64,000 nt of DNA from Motacilla alba alba (taxonomy: Eukaryota; Chordata; Aves; Passeriformes; Motacillidae). How positions within the stretch are numbered: position 1 is the stretch's first letter; the number at the start of each line of letters is the position of its first letter. The stretch lies in NCBI RefSeq assembly GCF_015832195.1, contig NW_024037374.1:5061331-5125330 (forward strand), written 5' to 3'. Below the pieces are notes generated by a model. The model had not been told where the DNA came from. It ran no database searches and saw nothing but the letters and a program-made list of their open reading frames with translations. Shown in pieces: positions 43,262-56,149 of the stretch. The position numbers and the translations under genes were made by a program.

Positions 43262-44180
43262 AGCTTTCATCCCCAAGAAATCCTTGGATATACAGAATTG
43301 GGGAGGAGAAATCTCAATTTTGACTATGGACACCTTAATGAGAAGGACGGTTCTTTTCCATTGGAAGGAAAACACTGAGCCCCAGTGTTTCAAAAGCAGG
43401 TGAGAGGCAGCCCCCAAGAGGCCAAGGGCAGCCAGACCTGTCTGTCCTGGCAGCTTTCACTTGGGAGCAATCCTTGGATGAAGGGAGTTTTGGAGGTGGA
43501 ATCCACGTTTGGCTTTGAGCACCTGATCAAGATGGATGGTTTTTTCCAGAGGAAAGAGAAGTGCAAAGCCCAATTTTTTTGGAAGAAGATGAGAGTTGGC
43601 CACCATAGGCCAAACCAGTTAGACCTGTCTCTCCTGACTCCTTTTCTGGGGGCTATCCTTGGACATAGGGATTTTGGAGGTGGAATCTCAATTCTGGTTT
43701 TGGGTGCCTCAATGGAAGAAGAGTTCTTTCCGTTAGGAAAGCACAGAGCCCCAGTGTTTCAAAGGCAGATGAGAAGCAGCCCTCAGGAAGCCAAGGCCAG
43801 CCAGACTTGTCTCCCCTGGCAGCTTTTGTCTGGGATATATCCTTGGAATTCTGGAGGTGGATTCCCAAATTTGCCATGGGGACCTGGATGTGAAAGGTGC
43901 TTTTTTCCCATAAGAAAGAAAAGCACATGGCCCCAGTGTTTCAAAGGCAGATAAGAGGTGGCTCCTGGCTGGCTTGGCCACCCAGATCTGTCTGGATTTC
44001 ATCTGGAAACAATCCTGGCATATATAGAAATTTGGAGAACGATCCCAATTTCAGGCCATGGGCCTCTGGAGGAGAAGGACAGTTCTCTCCCATAGTAAGG
44101 AAAGCCCAGAGCCCCAGGGCTCCAGAGGCTGATGAGCAGGGGTCCTCAAAATGCCAAGGTCAGCTGGACCTGTCAGGTGG
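43262..44180 (+). repeat. 185-bp satellite array
   Basis: Five monomers, direct copy of 15690-16600. Confidence 0.86.
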
Positions 44181-44224
44181 CCCCCAGAAGGCCAAGCCAG
44201 TCAAACAGTCAAGACCTGTTCCCT

Positions 44225-44900
44225 GTCCCCTTGGTTCCATGGGGCCCCACAGTGTCACAATGGACTCCTTGGTTCCACGAGTCCCTGTAGCGTGACGATG
44301 TTCTCCTTGTCACAATATTCTCCTTGCTTCTGTAGAGTCACAATGGCCCCTTGCTTCTAGAAGGTCTTGAAATCTCACAAGATCCCCTGGGCTCCATGCA
44401 GCCTCACTGTGTCACAATGGCTCCTTGGTTCTATGGCCCCATAGTTTCATCCTTGACCCTTGGTTTCATAGGGATTCTGAGTTTTACAATGATTGGCATG
44501 ATTCCATGAGGCACCAGAGTGTCACAATGGTCTCCATGATTCCATGAGGCACCAGAGTGTCACAATGGTCTCCATGATTCCATGAGGCACCAGAGTGTCA
44601 CAATGGTCTCCATGATTCCATGAGGCACCAGAGTGTCACAACGGTCTCCATGATTCCATGAGGCACCAGAGTGTCACAATGGTCTCCATGATTCCATGAG
44701 GCACCAGTGTCACAATGGTCTCCTTGATTCCATGAGATTCCATGGTGTCTCCATGGTGTCCTTGGATCTGCATTGCCACAATGGCCCCTTGGTTCCATGA
44801 CTTTCTCCACTGTCAACAATGGATTCTTTGTTCCAATGGGGCCTTGATGTGTCACAACAGCTCCTTGGTTCCGTGACATTCCATAGTGTCATGCATGGAA
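44225..44900 (+). repeat. 37/38-bp minisatellite array
   Basis: It includes six almost identical 38-bp monomers at 44490-44715 (CACAATGGTCTCCATGATTC core). It is the most uniform array in the window. Confidence 0.9.
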
Positions 44901-45416
44901 AATCACGCTATGAAAAGCCAGTGTCCATAAAGGAGACACAGGAGTCCTGCAACTTTATTCCAATAAAGGGAAAGAGTCCACCAGGGCACACGCCCACGGG
45001 GTTTTCTCCCTCGAGGTTCTGGAGGGTGCAGCCTCCTTTTATCCAAACTCCAGGCTGCATGTTGCCCTCTTCCTTTCCCCATTGGCCCAGGTACGAGGAA
45101 GGTTCAGCCTTCCCAAACCGCCTGTCACATATTCCCCTCCGGAACCTGTGATTTTACCCCAGAGTTCATAAACTGAAGCTCGTGCAGCCCCACGTGTCTG
45201 TTTCAGGAGCCAAGCTGTCTGGGCTCTGTAATAAAGTTAATGGAGACATTAAAACCCATTTCAATGGCGTTAACACCAAAACCTTCACCCATCGAATTGT
45301 CTGTAATGAATCTTCCCTATCAGTCACAATGGACTCCTCATTTCCATGAGTCCTCACAGTGTCACAAGGGCCTGCTTGGTTCCATGAGGTTCCCCAGTGT
45401 CACCGTGGTGTCCTTG
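44901..45416. other. Unassigned, counterpart of 17256-17776
   Basis: No gene; direct copy of the unit 1 stretch. Confidence 0.45.
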
Positions 45417-45421
45417 GACCC

Positions 45422-46076
45422 TGTCTTGGTTTGGAAAGACAGGTGTCTGCTAAGGAAGGCAGGAGCCTCCCCTGAAATGGAAAAATGTAAACCCCCTCCC
45501 TCTTGATTGTTATAAATTTGAAATTAAGGGGCTCTAAGGCAAAAACACAGGAGCAGGAATAACAGTTCTCTATTAGGGAAGAAAATTAATAGATGAAATA
45601 AACAATGCCATAAACGAAAACAACACTGACAGAGTCAGAACACAACCTGACACCCTGTGGGTCAGGGTGTTGGGAGCAGTCCAATTGGAATTGTGGCTGC
45701 AGTCCTCCTGGAATAGCAGGTGTGATTCTGTTGGAGCAGGGATGCTCTAGAAAAGGGTGGAGTCTTCCTCTGCAGATCCAGTGGAAGAGGCAGCTGTTCC
45801 TCCGGGAATCCTGTGGAGACGCTGTGTGGTATTTCCAGAAACTCAAGATGATATCCGGGTAGGAATGCTGGGCTCCTGCCTCTGGGCGGAGCATCTCACA
45901 ATGGGACGCTGTAGCTCTTGTGGGTCATGCAGTGACATTCAATAGCCTGTTATCAGCAGATGTCCCCCTGGAGGAAGGATTGCTTGTGGAAGAGATAAGG
46001 AAAGCTTCCCACTGAACAGAAGACAACTGCCATCCAGATGGCAAATGGAATACATCTTGCCTTGCAATCCGGGACA
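45422..46076 (-). mobile_element. Solo LTR, ERVL type, unit 3 copy
   Basis: It runs from TGTCTTGG to CGGGACA, with GACCC before it at 45417-45421 and after it at 46077-46081. Same insertion as 17782-18437. Confidence 0.84.
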
Positions 46077-48540
46077 GACCCGCATGGTCACAAGTCACCC
46101 ACGGTTCCATGAGGTTCCCCAGTGTCACCATGGTCGCTGTCAGAGGCTGGGTGAGATCAATGTCCCGAGACACCTTGGGATGAGCTGTCAATCAGTCACA
46201 CAGTGGGGACAGCGCTGACCCAGCCCTGATTGCCCGAGCCATCAGAAGTCCCACCTGGGGGGAGGCCCACAAAGGCCCAGGGGCTTAAAAACACAGAGCA
46301 GGGTCTGGACCCTGTCTGTTCATTCAGGAGTTTTGAACTCACGCCCATGCTGGAACCCTTGCAGTTGTAGCAATAAGTGTGTCTGTCTATATCTCTTCTG
46401 TCTTTCTGTCTCTCTCGCTTTCTGCTCTTTTTAATCCTCTTTACCTGGAACATTTTTGGGTAACTTAACACTTTAAGGATTTAAAGTTTTCAGGTTAAAT
46501 GAGCTAACTGGGTCAGCCCCTGGTATGGACTCTGCCTTCTCCTGGGGTGTGTGTCTCAAACAGAGACACTGGAACCCCAGCAGCTGGGAGCCATAGCAGT
46601 GTCTATTTCTATAGAGCTTCTGTCTTTCTGTCGCTCTCTCTTTGCTCTCCTTCTAATGCTCTTTCTATGGAACATTTTTGGGTACCTGAAGAACTGAAGT
46701 GTTTAAAGGTTTCCAGGTTAAATGGGCCAAGTTAATGAAGTTACTGCTCTGATAAGTGTTTTATGTTGGACTGGATGTTGGATCAAATCCTTTTCCAAAG
46801 TTCCTTGGCTTTTTGTACTTTGCCAGTAAAATTTTGTGCCATTCTGACTTCTTGCGAATATCTGGTTGGTGTTTCTCCTGTGCACCAAACTCGAGCAAAG
46901 GAGCCTGTGATAAATAGGTGTGATTCATGCTGACAAAATTGAAGCAGTAATTAATATTGATACAATCATTAATAATTGGAAATAATAAAACAGTTAGATG
47001 TGTAATGCCAAGAAAGAGGAAGGGTTCTCCACCTCTTTTTCTTGCAGATGTTCAGAACAGGAAGAAGCAAGAGATAACTATTAGTAAATTTACCTGGAAG
47101 AGAGGAGAATTTGGTTGGACACCAGGAAAATGTTCATTATATGAGATTTATTGCCTTAACATTGGAACATAATATTGGCTTATATTATGTTAGCTTTGGC
47201 TTATACTATACCAGCGTGGTGTACATGTATAATCCAAAAGGTGAAATAAAGTACACAAGGAAGAAGAGAGACCTTCCTCCAAGATGACCCCAAAGAGTGG
47301 TGCGACCCCCTAAAAGGATGGTGGAGCATGCGTGATGAAGGTGATGATGAGGGCAGAGATACAAGTGTGACGAATTGAAAATGGGAGGAGATGGTGATGA
47401 CACACAGCATAAAAGGGGAATTTGGGCTAGACAAGCTTGTATGTGAGATGGCGGGGCCCAAAAGCCCTGCGCTCCGTACCCTGCTCGTACCCCAGGCTTT
47501 TTTGTTTTGTTTTGTTTTGTTTGCTTATGCGCTGTTATCAGAACCAAATTAACCCTTATTTTAGCCAAATTATATTGTCAATATTTTGAGTGCATTCAAT
47601 TTTATATATATTAAGCTACTTAAATAAAATTGCTGTTACATTTAATTTTGTTTGTTTTTTTGTATTGGGATAAATGGGCAAATCTAACAAGCCTTTGGTT
47701 GCCCCCAGCATTTGAGTGTTCTGGGGTGCCACAGCCCCGCAGGCTCACAATGGCCTCTTGTGCCATGAGGCCCCGCTGTGTCACACTGGCCCTCGGTTCC
47801 CTGAGGATCTGCAGTGTCCCACGGGTTGATGGCATTGTCCTTGCTGCCCCTCACATCCCCTGCCCCACAAAGAGCCCCGAGCCACCCGTGAGGGACAGGC
47901 CCTGCTGGCCCAGGCTGGGCTCAGGGCTTGGCCTTTCTGCTTCCTGCAGCCAAGCCAGGCCCTGCTCAGCATTGCAGCTCCCTGCTCACAGCCTTGGGCT
48001 CCCTGCAGTCCTGGCCTCAAGGATCTGCTCTCAGCAGTCCCTGGGGAGCCTTTGGCACTCCCTGCCCTCCCTGGGGCCCAGCCGTGCTCCAGGGGACTTG
48101 GAGTTTTGCTGCTGGCTCCTTGAGCGGCTTCTTCATCCTTCTCTCAGTGCCTGAGGCTCCTGGACCCAGCCCCAAATCCACCGTGGGGCTGATTAAAGTA
48201 CAGAAAGCCCTCAGGAGCTCTTGGTCTTCCTTCCATTGTCTTTGAGTCCCCAGGGCATCTGCAGAGATTTGGGTAAGTTTGTAGTTCTTTTAAGGAGAGA
48301 GATTTCAAAGTGCACCTCATGATTTTTGGTTTTAATCCAGGGAATAAGTTTCTATTTTCCTGTTCAGAGAGGAGCTGGCAGAAACATTCCCCAAGTGATC
48401 TTGATGCTGACTATCTCCTCAGGAGGTCTGGGCATGGACAAGAATGAGCCCCTGGCAGGCTGAGCCTGTTTGGACAACCTGCTCCTCACCCCCAGCCTCA
48501 CCATGTCCGTCATCGTCATCTGGGACTGATATCCTAAAAC
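46077..48540. other. Unit 3 counterpart of 18438-20930
   Basis: LTR-like, AT-rich and GC-rich stretches with no gene. A TTTTG microsatellite lies at 47499-47524. Confidence 0.6.
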
Positions 48541-49095
48541 ATCCAAAAATGTTCATGTTATTTATTCTATAGTGTTAATATGTAATGAATAAATTCATTT
48601 ATCATATATATAGTTCTTTAAAAATTGTTTTTTATTACTTAGTTTTTATTTTTATAACAAATCTAAACATTTTTAGCATACAAGGAAATTAATGTTCATT
48701 GAATCTCAATAACACAATTTCCTTCCACTGATTAATTAAGTTCCATTGGTTAATTATTTATCCCTCTTTATGATAATTAGAAATGTTTATAGTCAATTTT
48801 GTCATGATTTTTTTCTTTTTCTCAGACAGGATCAAGGGGGTGCACTTTGGGGTCCCTGGAGACATTTCTGGGGCACTTTTGGGGCAGTTTTGTGCCTGGG
48901 GAGGGAATTCAGAGAGAACTTGAGGCTCTGGAGGACACTTGGGGCAGCCGGGTGGGCACTTGGAGGGGCACTCAGGGATGCTGAGGGACAGTTCGGGGTC
49001 CGGGGGAGCACTTGGGGGTCCGGGGGGGCCCTTGGAGGTCAGGGAGGGGAATTTGGGGCCCTTCGGGGTCCGGGCGGGCCCTTGGGGGGCTCGAA
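48541..49095. other. Segment B start, AT-rich then GC repeat
   Basis: Direct counterpart of 20931-21390 and mirror of 27015-27590. No gene. Confidence 0.6.
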
Positions 49096-49790
49096 CGGGG
49101 CTCTCTGGGGCGCGGGGGGGTGATGGGAGTTGGAGGCGCGGGTGTGATACGGTTGAACGGGGCCGCGGAGCATCACGGGAGTTCGAGGCGCAGCTGCAAT
49201 GGCTCCCGGCGGGGCGCGGGGCATGACGGGAGTTGAAGTCCCGGCTGGCATAGCGCTGTGCGTACGCCGCGGAGCATGATGGGAGCTGTAGTCCCGGAAG
49301 TGGATGGGACGCGGCGTTTGGGGGTCCGGGAAGACTCTTGGGGGACACTTTTGCGTCCGAGCCGCGACTTGAAGCCCTCGGGGGGAACGTAAACGGTTCG
49401 GGAGTCTTTGAGGGGAGCTCGGGGAGCTCCAACGGGGCTCTTTAGAGCGCGGGGCACGGCAGGAGTTTTAGGCGCGGGACAGTGTTATGAGGGGCTCTGG
49501 GGCCGCGGGGATGAGAGGAGATGAATTCCCAGAAGTGGCTGTACCGGGCATCTGTGGAGTTGGGAGCACTCAGGGGATCCGGGGACGCCCTTGGGAGGTC
49601 CCGAATGGGCGCTGAGGGGCACTGAGGGATCCTGGAGGGTCTGGGGGACACTTATGGGACAGATGGGGGGCGGATACCGGGGGTGGGGGGGGGCGGTCTG
49701 TGGAGCGCGGGGCATGACGGGCGCTGTAGTCCCGGCTCCAATGGTGCTCAATCGGACCGCGGGGCATGACGGGAGTTGTATGCAAGAACC
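49096..49790 (-). promoter_or_regulatory. Cluster of ZNF143/THAP11-like motifs, unit 3 copy
   Basis: Mirror of 26345-27014. The copy at 49268-49292 is the closest to the known consensus (ACTACAGCTCCCATCATGCT on the minus strand). Others include 49758-49781. CCAAT boxes and a GC box follow at about 49812-49866. Confidence 0.6.
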
Positions 49791-51693
49791 CAAACATGTC
49801 GCCCGTCCTAATCCCCGCCCCCGAGGCCCTGATCCCGGCGCTGATTGGCTGCGGGCGCTGATTGGCGGGAGCCTCAAAAAAAAGGAGGCGGTGGCGGCGG
49901 GAAGCGCACATTCACCCTCCTCCAGTCCCTCCCAGCACAGCCCAGTTCATCCCCGGTAAAGCACAGTACAACGCCAGCGCCCCTCCAGTCCCTGCCAATA
50001 CACCTGACTTCATTCCCAGTCCCTTCCAGTTCCCCTCAGCCTTCTCCAGTGGGTTCCCAGTGTCCCAAATTTACCCCAGTATAACTCCCAATATCACTCC
50101 CAGTATGTCCCAGTGTTTACCCTTGCAGTCCACCCAGATTCCCCCTTACCATTCCTCGTGTCCCCAGGTTGTCCCAGTCCTCCCCAGTGTCACTCCCAGT
50201 TTGTCCCAGTGTCTCCCACAGCGTTCCCAGTGTTCCCCAGTATGTCCCAGTCCTGCCCAGTGTTTCCAAGCACAGTTTAATGGCTCACGGTTGCCGTGGC
50301 AGCCAAACCCAGCAGTGGGGTCAGGGCAGTGCCCATGGCCACAGCCCCTTGCAGTGCCCAGTGCAGGTTGGGCTGATGATCCACCCTCACAGCTGGCCCA
50401 GGGCAGCTCTGCAGTGCTTTGGGGGCACCTTGGGCTGGCACACACCTGAGGAGTGTGTCTGTTTGCAGTGGGGAAACTCAGGACTTTCAGATTGCTTCAA
50501 AACTACAACAAGGGAAAAGCCCTCTTAGCCTGAGTGCAGCCAGCTCTCCAAGCACAGCAGGTGCCAGGGGAGGGAGGACAGACAGGATGGGGCTGGGGAA
50601 TGTGGAGCAAGGTTGTGCACACTGGGTCAGAGCTCAAGGCACAGCTTCTGTGAGCAGGCCAGAGCTCCTGAGGAGAGGCCCTGGATCAACATAAATCACA
50701 GAATGCTGCAATCACCTCTGATCTGAAGAGAAATGTGCTAGAATACATAATTTAAAATAGGAATGTGTATTTCTTACAAGTTTTTTGAAATCTTTCTCCA
50801 TCAATGGACTAAAGAAACTTTAATGACCCTCTCAGGGCGTTGGTGTTATTTACATCAGAATCAGTCCCTGAGAGTATGTTCAAAAAACTTCCCAAGAGCT
50901 TAAAGTTAAATTTAAAATCCAAAGTTTCTTAAAGTTTTAATGGGTCCCACTGAGGGACACGACTGAGAAAGTGTCCCCGGGTTCCAGTTAGAGCAGAACA
51001 CTGGAGGCAGTGATGACAGCTGGGGACAAACAAGGCCAAGGTGTCTGTGGTGCTGAGCAAAGCTGGCTGTGTTTCAGGAATGCAAAGGGCCAAGGCCTGA
51101 GCCCCAGCCCCTGGCCAGGCAGATGCTGTCCCTCCCTCCTTGCTCAGGGCTCTTCCCGGGATGGGCACTGCCATGTGGGGATGTGCAATGGCAAGGGCAG
51201 GAGCATGGGGCGGCCCCTGCCAGGCTGCTGAGCAGGGCCAAGGAGGCAATGAGGCCCCAGGCCTGCAAGGGTCACTTGTCTCCTGCTCCTGCCTCAGGCC
51301 CAGGGCCAGCAGCCATGGCCCAAGTGCTGCCCAGGTTGGCTCTGTCAGGGCCTTGCAGCTGCTGCCCATGCCTGTGCCCTGTGCAGCCCAGGCTGTGCCA
51401 CGGTGTCCCTGCCCTGCGCCTCTGTCCCTGCAGGCTGTCCTCATGCCCCGGCTGCCCCACCTGGCTGGCCCCTTCCTTTGCTGACAGCTCTGCCTCCTGC
51501 CTGCCTCTGCCTGCCCACACAAAGCCTTGGGCTGATACCAAAAGGCTTCATTCCATTTTTACCCTGCCTGTGACCTTTCAGCACAGGAACAAGGCATGCA
51601 GGGGCTGCTTTCCCAGCAAGGATGGTTGGAAGAGAAGAAGAAGACATCTGGCTCAAGGGTGCAGGGACAGAGAAAACAAGGACTAAAAACAAG
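49791..51693. other. Segment B: promoter-like core, ACTGGGA repeat and GC-rich part
   Basis: Mirror of 24441-26340. The core is at 49812-49920, the TCCCAGT periodic repeat at 49925-50270, and the dispersed repeat at 50820-51040. No credible gene. Confidence 0.58.
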
Positions 51694-51910
51694 AGAACTT
51701 GGTCTGGGTTTTATGGAAATGGGTGAATTGTAATTGGCATTTAGCATTGGTATATAAGCAACAAACTGGTAGAATCTCATGTCCATGTACGGTTAGGAGT
51801 TATCCCATGTTGGACGTCAGGACCTGAATAAATGATGCCCTCCTAAACACCAGATGACTTTTCAGGTGTCTTTTTCTGATATTTTGGACATTTGGTGACA
51901 GCAGAGGCTC
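51694..51910 (+). mobile_element. LTR 3' part with primer site, unit 3 copy
   Basis: TATATAAGC near 51751 and AATAAA at 51828-51833 precede the LTR end TTGGACA at 51890. A primer-like sequence TGGTGACAGCAGAGGCTC follows from 51893. The 5' edge of the LTR is not clear. Minisatellite begins directly after it. Confidence 0.7.
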
Positions 51911-53680
51911 ACAGAAGCAAGGAGTCAGCTCTGACACTGTGGAACCTCATGGAACAAAGGGTCCATTGGGATGCAGTGGAATCCCATGGAACCAAAAGTC
52001 CATTGTATCAGAGCAAGGCCTCATGGAACCAAGGAGACCATTGCTGACAGTATGGAAGCTCACGGAGCCATGGGGTCATTGTGACAGTGTGGGGCTGCAT
52101 GGAAACAGTGGTCCATTGTGACACTGCAGAAGGTTCTGGAATCAAGGCAATCATGGTATGCTATGGAACCTCAGGGAACAAAGGATCCATGGTGACACTG
52201 TGGAACTCAGACCATTGTTGACAGCGACGAAGCTCCTGGAACAAAAAGTCCATTGTGACACAGCAAGGCCTCCTGGAACCAAGGGTCCATTGTGGCTCTG
52301 TAGGGCTTCACAGAGCCAAGGAGACCATTTTGACACTGGGGGGCCTCATGGAACCACCTGCCACTGTGACACTGCAGGGCCACTTGGAGCCAAGGGGCCA
52401 CTGAGACACTGAGGAACCTCATGGAACCAAAGGTCCATTGTTCCACTGTGGGGCCCTGTGGGAGCACTGGGACCATGGTGACACTGTGGTACTCCATGGA
52501 ACCAAGGGGCCATTCTGATTCTGCTTTGCCTTGTTGAACCAAGGGGTCACTACAACCCTGCAGGGCTTTGTCAAACTAAGGCAGCCTTGTGACACTGCGG
52601 GCCCCCTTGGAACCAAGGGGCCATTGTGACACCTCAGGGCCTCATGGGATCACGGGGACCATAGTGACACTGTGGGGCTCCATGGGGCAGAGGGGCCATT
52701 CTGACACCCTGGAACCAAGGAGACCATTGCTCTGCTACGGGATATCATGGAACAAAGGAGACCATTGTGGCACAGCAGGGCCTCATGGAACCAAAGGCAC
52801 AATAGTGGCACTGTGGGACTCCAAGGGTCTAAGGGGGATACTTATAATGCAGAACCAAGCATTGTGACACTGTGGGGCATCTTGGAACCAAAGTCCATTT
52901 TGACACAGGAGGGCCTCATGAAACCATGGAGGCAATTTTCACACTTTGAGGCCTTGTGAAACCAAAGGGCCATTGTAGCACCTTGTGTCCCCATGGAACC
53001 AAGGAGTCCATGGTGATACTACAAGGCTTGATAGAAACAAGGAGTCCATTGTGACACTTTGAGGCCCTGTTGGGCCAAAGGGCAATTGTGGCACTGTGCG
53101 GCACCATGAAACCAACTAGACAGTTGTGACACTACAGGGCCTCATGGAACTAAAGATTCATGGAACAGTGTGGGACTCATGGAACCAAGGGTCCATTGTG
53201 AGGTTGTGAGACCCCATGAAATACAGGACATCGTTTTGACAAAGCCAGGCCTCATTGAACGAAAGGTCCATTGTGATATGGCAGTACCAAGGAGACCTCA
53301 AGGAAGCCTTGCAAGGCCTCAAGGAAGCAAGAGGGGACAACTGTGACACTATGAGGCCCAATGGAAGCAAGGGGCCAATGTGACACAGTGGGGCCTCATG
53401 GAACCAAGGGTCCAATATGACACCAGCATTGCGACCCTGCGGGGACCCATCAATCAATGGGAACTGGTAACAGGTGTGGTTGGCTTGGCCTGACTGGCTC
53501 AACTGACCTCAGCATGTTGAGGGTCTGTTCTCATGTGCCCCTGAAACACTGGGGCTCTGGGCCTTCCTGCCTCTGGAGACCATTTTGCCACTTCAGGGCT
53601 TCATGGATCCATGGAGACCATTGTGTCACATGTGAAGCAAGGAGAACATTGTGACACTACAGGAATTCATGGAACCAACG
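51911..53680 (-). repeat. Longest 37/38-bp minisatellite array (about 1.8 kb)
   Basis: Some 45 degenerate monomers read in reverse (CCATTGTGACACTGTGG, CCTCATGGAACCAAGG). No long uniform stretch is present, so this array looks old. Confidence 0.88.
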
Positions 53681-53689
53681 GGAGATGGA

Positions 53690-53955
53690 AGAGATCTGGG
53701 AGGTTTGGCCTCCCAGGGCCCTCCTGACAGGTCCAGCTGATCTTGGAATGCTGAGGGCTGCCTCTCATCAGCCACTGGTGGACTGGGGCTCTGTGCTTTC
53801 CTTCCTATGGAAAACAACCATCCCTCATTCCAGGTGCCCATGGCTGAAATTGATATTCCCCCTGAAAAATTCCCTGTATGCAGGGGTTCTCCCAGACAAA
53901 AGCTGCCAGGACAGAGAGCTCCGGCTGGCCTTGGCCTCTGGTGGTCACCTCTCAT
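53690..53955 (-). repeat. 185-bp satellite, one to two monomers
   Basis: Mirror of 41995-42280. Confidence 0.8.
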
Positions 53956-55174
53956 CTCAAGGAAGCCCTGAGATAAGTGTTTGAACAGCTTTGACTACTG
54001 GAACATCAATGAGTGTCTCATCCTCTGAAAAACTCAGATGCTCTTCTGATCATATCTGCCTTTTGTTTTTCTAATTATGTATTATGCATGAAATATTATT
54101 TTCAGCTGAAAAATATTATTCTTATCCCAGCTTTATCTGACACAAAACACCTTCTCTACATATGGATCCAGACGACCTGTACACGCAAACAGAAGACAGA
54201 ATGTAGCAGGAATTATTTCTCTCTGCTCCCATCTGTCCCATCTCCTCTGGAGCTGCAGGTGCAGCCCCAGCTCTTGGCAGGGCTCAAGGGCTCACAAGCT
54301 CAGCTCCCACACAGAGAACTTGCAGACCCTGGGGTGCTCTTCCTGGCCCCTGCACGCTCAGCCAGGCTGAGATGGACACTGATGGTTTCTGTGCCAGGCT
54401 CTCTGAGCCCAGCCCAGCTCCCTGCAAGCTCTGCCAGCTGCCCTGAGCTCTGGGCAGCACCAAGGGCCTCTCCCCAGCCCAGCCCAGCCGGCTCTGGCCC
54501 CACAGCTCTGCTCAGGCCAGGCTGCTCTGGGCACTGGCCCCACGGCCTCAGCCCCTCTCAAGGGCACAGCAGCAGCTGCAGCTGCCACAGGACTCAGCCC
54601 CAGCATGGGGGAACGGGCCTGGCCAAGGGAAAGGAGGCTCCCTGGCTGCCCTGCTCTCCTCTGCAGGAGATCCTGAGAGCTCTGCAGCCCCTGCTGCCAT
54701 CCCATCTGCCCAGGGCAGCACAAGAGCCCCGACCTTGGGGCCCTCAGGAGCTGCTCCTGCTCCAGGCCCAGGGCCCATCCCAGAGCTGGGGCAGCCACAA
54801 AGCTGTGCCCATCTCTGTTCATTCCTGCTCTGATGAGGATGGACCCTCAGCAACTTTGAGGTTCCATTATGAATTTTACTTCTCCAGAGGCTTGTTGCAC
54901 CTTCAGCTCTTCAGTTCAGGAATTCAGTGCTGGAGGGCTCATTAACATTTCAAAACACTCTAACAAGACCAGCCCCTGGGAATAATTTCATTTAGGGTCT
55001 ACAGATTTTTGTGGTTAATTGGACAGATTTCAGAATTGTATTTGAACTGAATCTGCTATACTGGAAACAATGCAAAGATACTATTTTTTCCTGTTTAGTT
55101 TTCTTTTCCTGTTTATGGATTGATATCAGCAATTTCCAGCTGATATTGATCTTAGCACATCCTAATGCAGTCTG
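53956..55174. other. Block C (inverted) and unique flank
   Basis: 53960-54340 matches 41690-41990 in reverse complement, with many differences. 54340-55174 shows nothing recognisable. A frame of 310 codons (54013-54945) starts in non-coding repeat and is rejected. Confidence 0.5.
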
Positions 55175-55235
55175 AATAGTCATGAACATCAGGACCCTTT
55201 ATGGCTGACAATCAATCTGACTTGGTCCCGACCCA

Positions 55236-55254
55236 CCCCCCCCCCCCCCCCCCC
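55236..55254 (+). repeat. Poly-C run of 19
   Basis: An uninterrupted C homopolymer. The matching position in unit 1 (about 10310) has no such run. Length may be unreliable in sequencing. Confidence 0.9.
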
Positions 55255-55399
55255 ACCATTTCCCTCATCCAACCCCTGGGACCCTGAGCAGCCTTGTGCA
55301 AATCTCAGAAATCTCAGCTTCCTCCACTGCAGGCTGCACCTGCAGCTTTCAGCTCCTTGGCACCAACTCCCACCTGCTTTTTTGCAGAAGAAGCTGCCT

Positions 55400-55700
55400 G
55401 AGACACACAGGGGGTCTGTGTTCTCCATCGCCTTCTCGGTGGCACTGCCTGGCTGGGATGAGGAGCCCCTCAGCCTTCCCTGCTCCGGGCTGGACAAGCC
55501 CAGCTCCCTCAGCCTCTCCTCACAGCCCAAGGGCTCCAGCCCCACCTTGGAGGCCCTTCCCAGACCCTGCTCCAGCTGCCAGACATCTTTCCTGCCCTGG
55601 GGACCCCAAACCAGGCTCCAGTGACCTGGATAATCCACGTCCTTGCTGTCCTGGTCACACAGCCCAGGGTGCTCCTGGCCTCCCTGGCTGCCAGGGCACA
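55400..55700 (-). mobile_element. CR1 fragment in antisense
   Basis: CTCCCTCAGCCTCTCCTCAC and its surroundings resemble the antisense of the CR1 coding end. It lies head-to-head with the next CR1. The edges are vague. Confidence 0.55.
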
Positions 55701-55739
55701 CGGCTGCCTCCTGCCCAGCTCCTGCCCACCAAGAGTTTT

Positions 55740-56149
55740 CTGCCAGGGCCTGGTGGATGTGGGGAGGGCTGTGGATGTTGTCTACCAGAACGTTAGCCTT
55801 TGACACCATGTCCCACAGCATTCCCTGGAAAAGCTGAAGCCTGTGGCTTGGACCGGTTCACCCTTCCCTGGGTTAGGAACTGGCTGGGTATCTGGGCCCA
55901 GAGAGTGGTGGGGACTGTGCCACATCCAGCGTGTGTCCAGTGGTGTCCCCGAGGGATGAGCGTGGGCCCAGTCCTGTTTAACATCTTTATTGATGAGCAG
56001 CAGGAGGAGACTGAGTGCACTGTCAGCGAATTTGCAGATGACACCAAGCTGGGTGTGAGTGTGGATCTGCTGGAGGGCAGGAGGGCTCTGCAGAGGGAGC
56101 TGGACAGGCTGGATCCAGGGCCCAAATCCAACAGAGTGAGATTTAACAA
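55740..56149 (+). pseudogene. CR1 reverse transcriptase fragment
   Basis: Translation shows a CR1-type RT: GRAVDVVY and FDTMSHSI (palm), then GPVLFNIFI and the catalytic FADDTKL (about 56030). It is 5'-truncated and contains at least one stop and a frame change near 55800. It would continue at 56619 but is split by an LTR. Non-LTR retrotransposon ORF2 product; not functional here. Confidence 0.82.

Larger units (their letters stand above)
43262..51910 (+). repeat. Duplication unit 3 (direct, no receptor gene)
   Basis: It matches unit 1 from about 15690 to 20930 with an offset near 27640, then continues through all of B (48540-51690) to an LTR end, mirroring 24217-32055. The left boundary falls inside a 185-bp monomer, so the receptor half was not copied or was lost. 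Confidence 0.84.

Noticed and set aside
44490..44715. Regular short repeats that resemble a CRISPR array
   Set aside because: Monomers are contiguous with no unique spacers, in animal DNA; this is a minisatellite.
54013..54945. Open frame of 310 codons, the same length as the receptors
   Set aside because: No helix pattern or receptor motif. It starts in block C repeat sequence and runs into GC-rich chance sequence.
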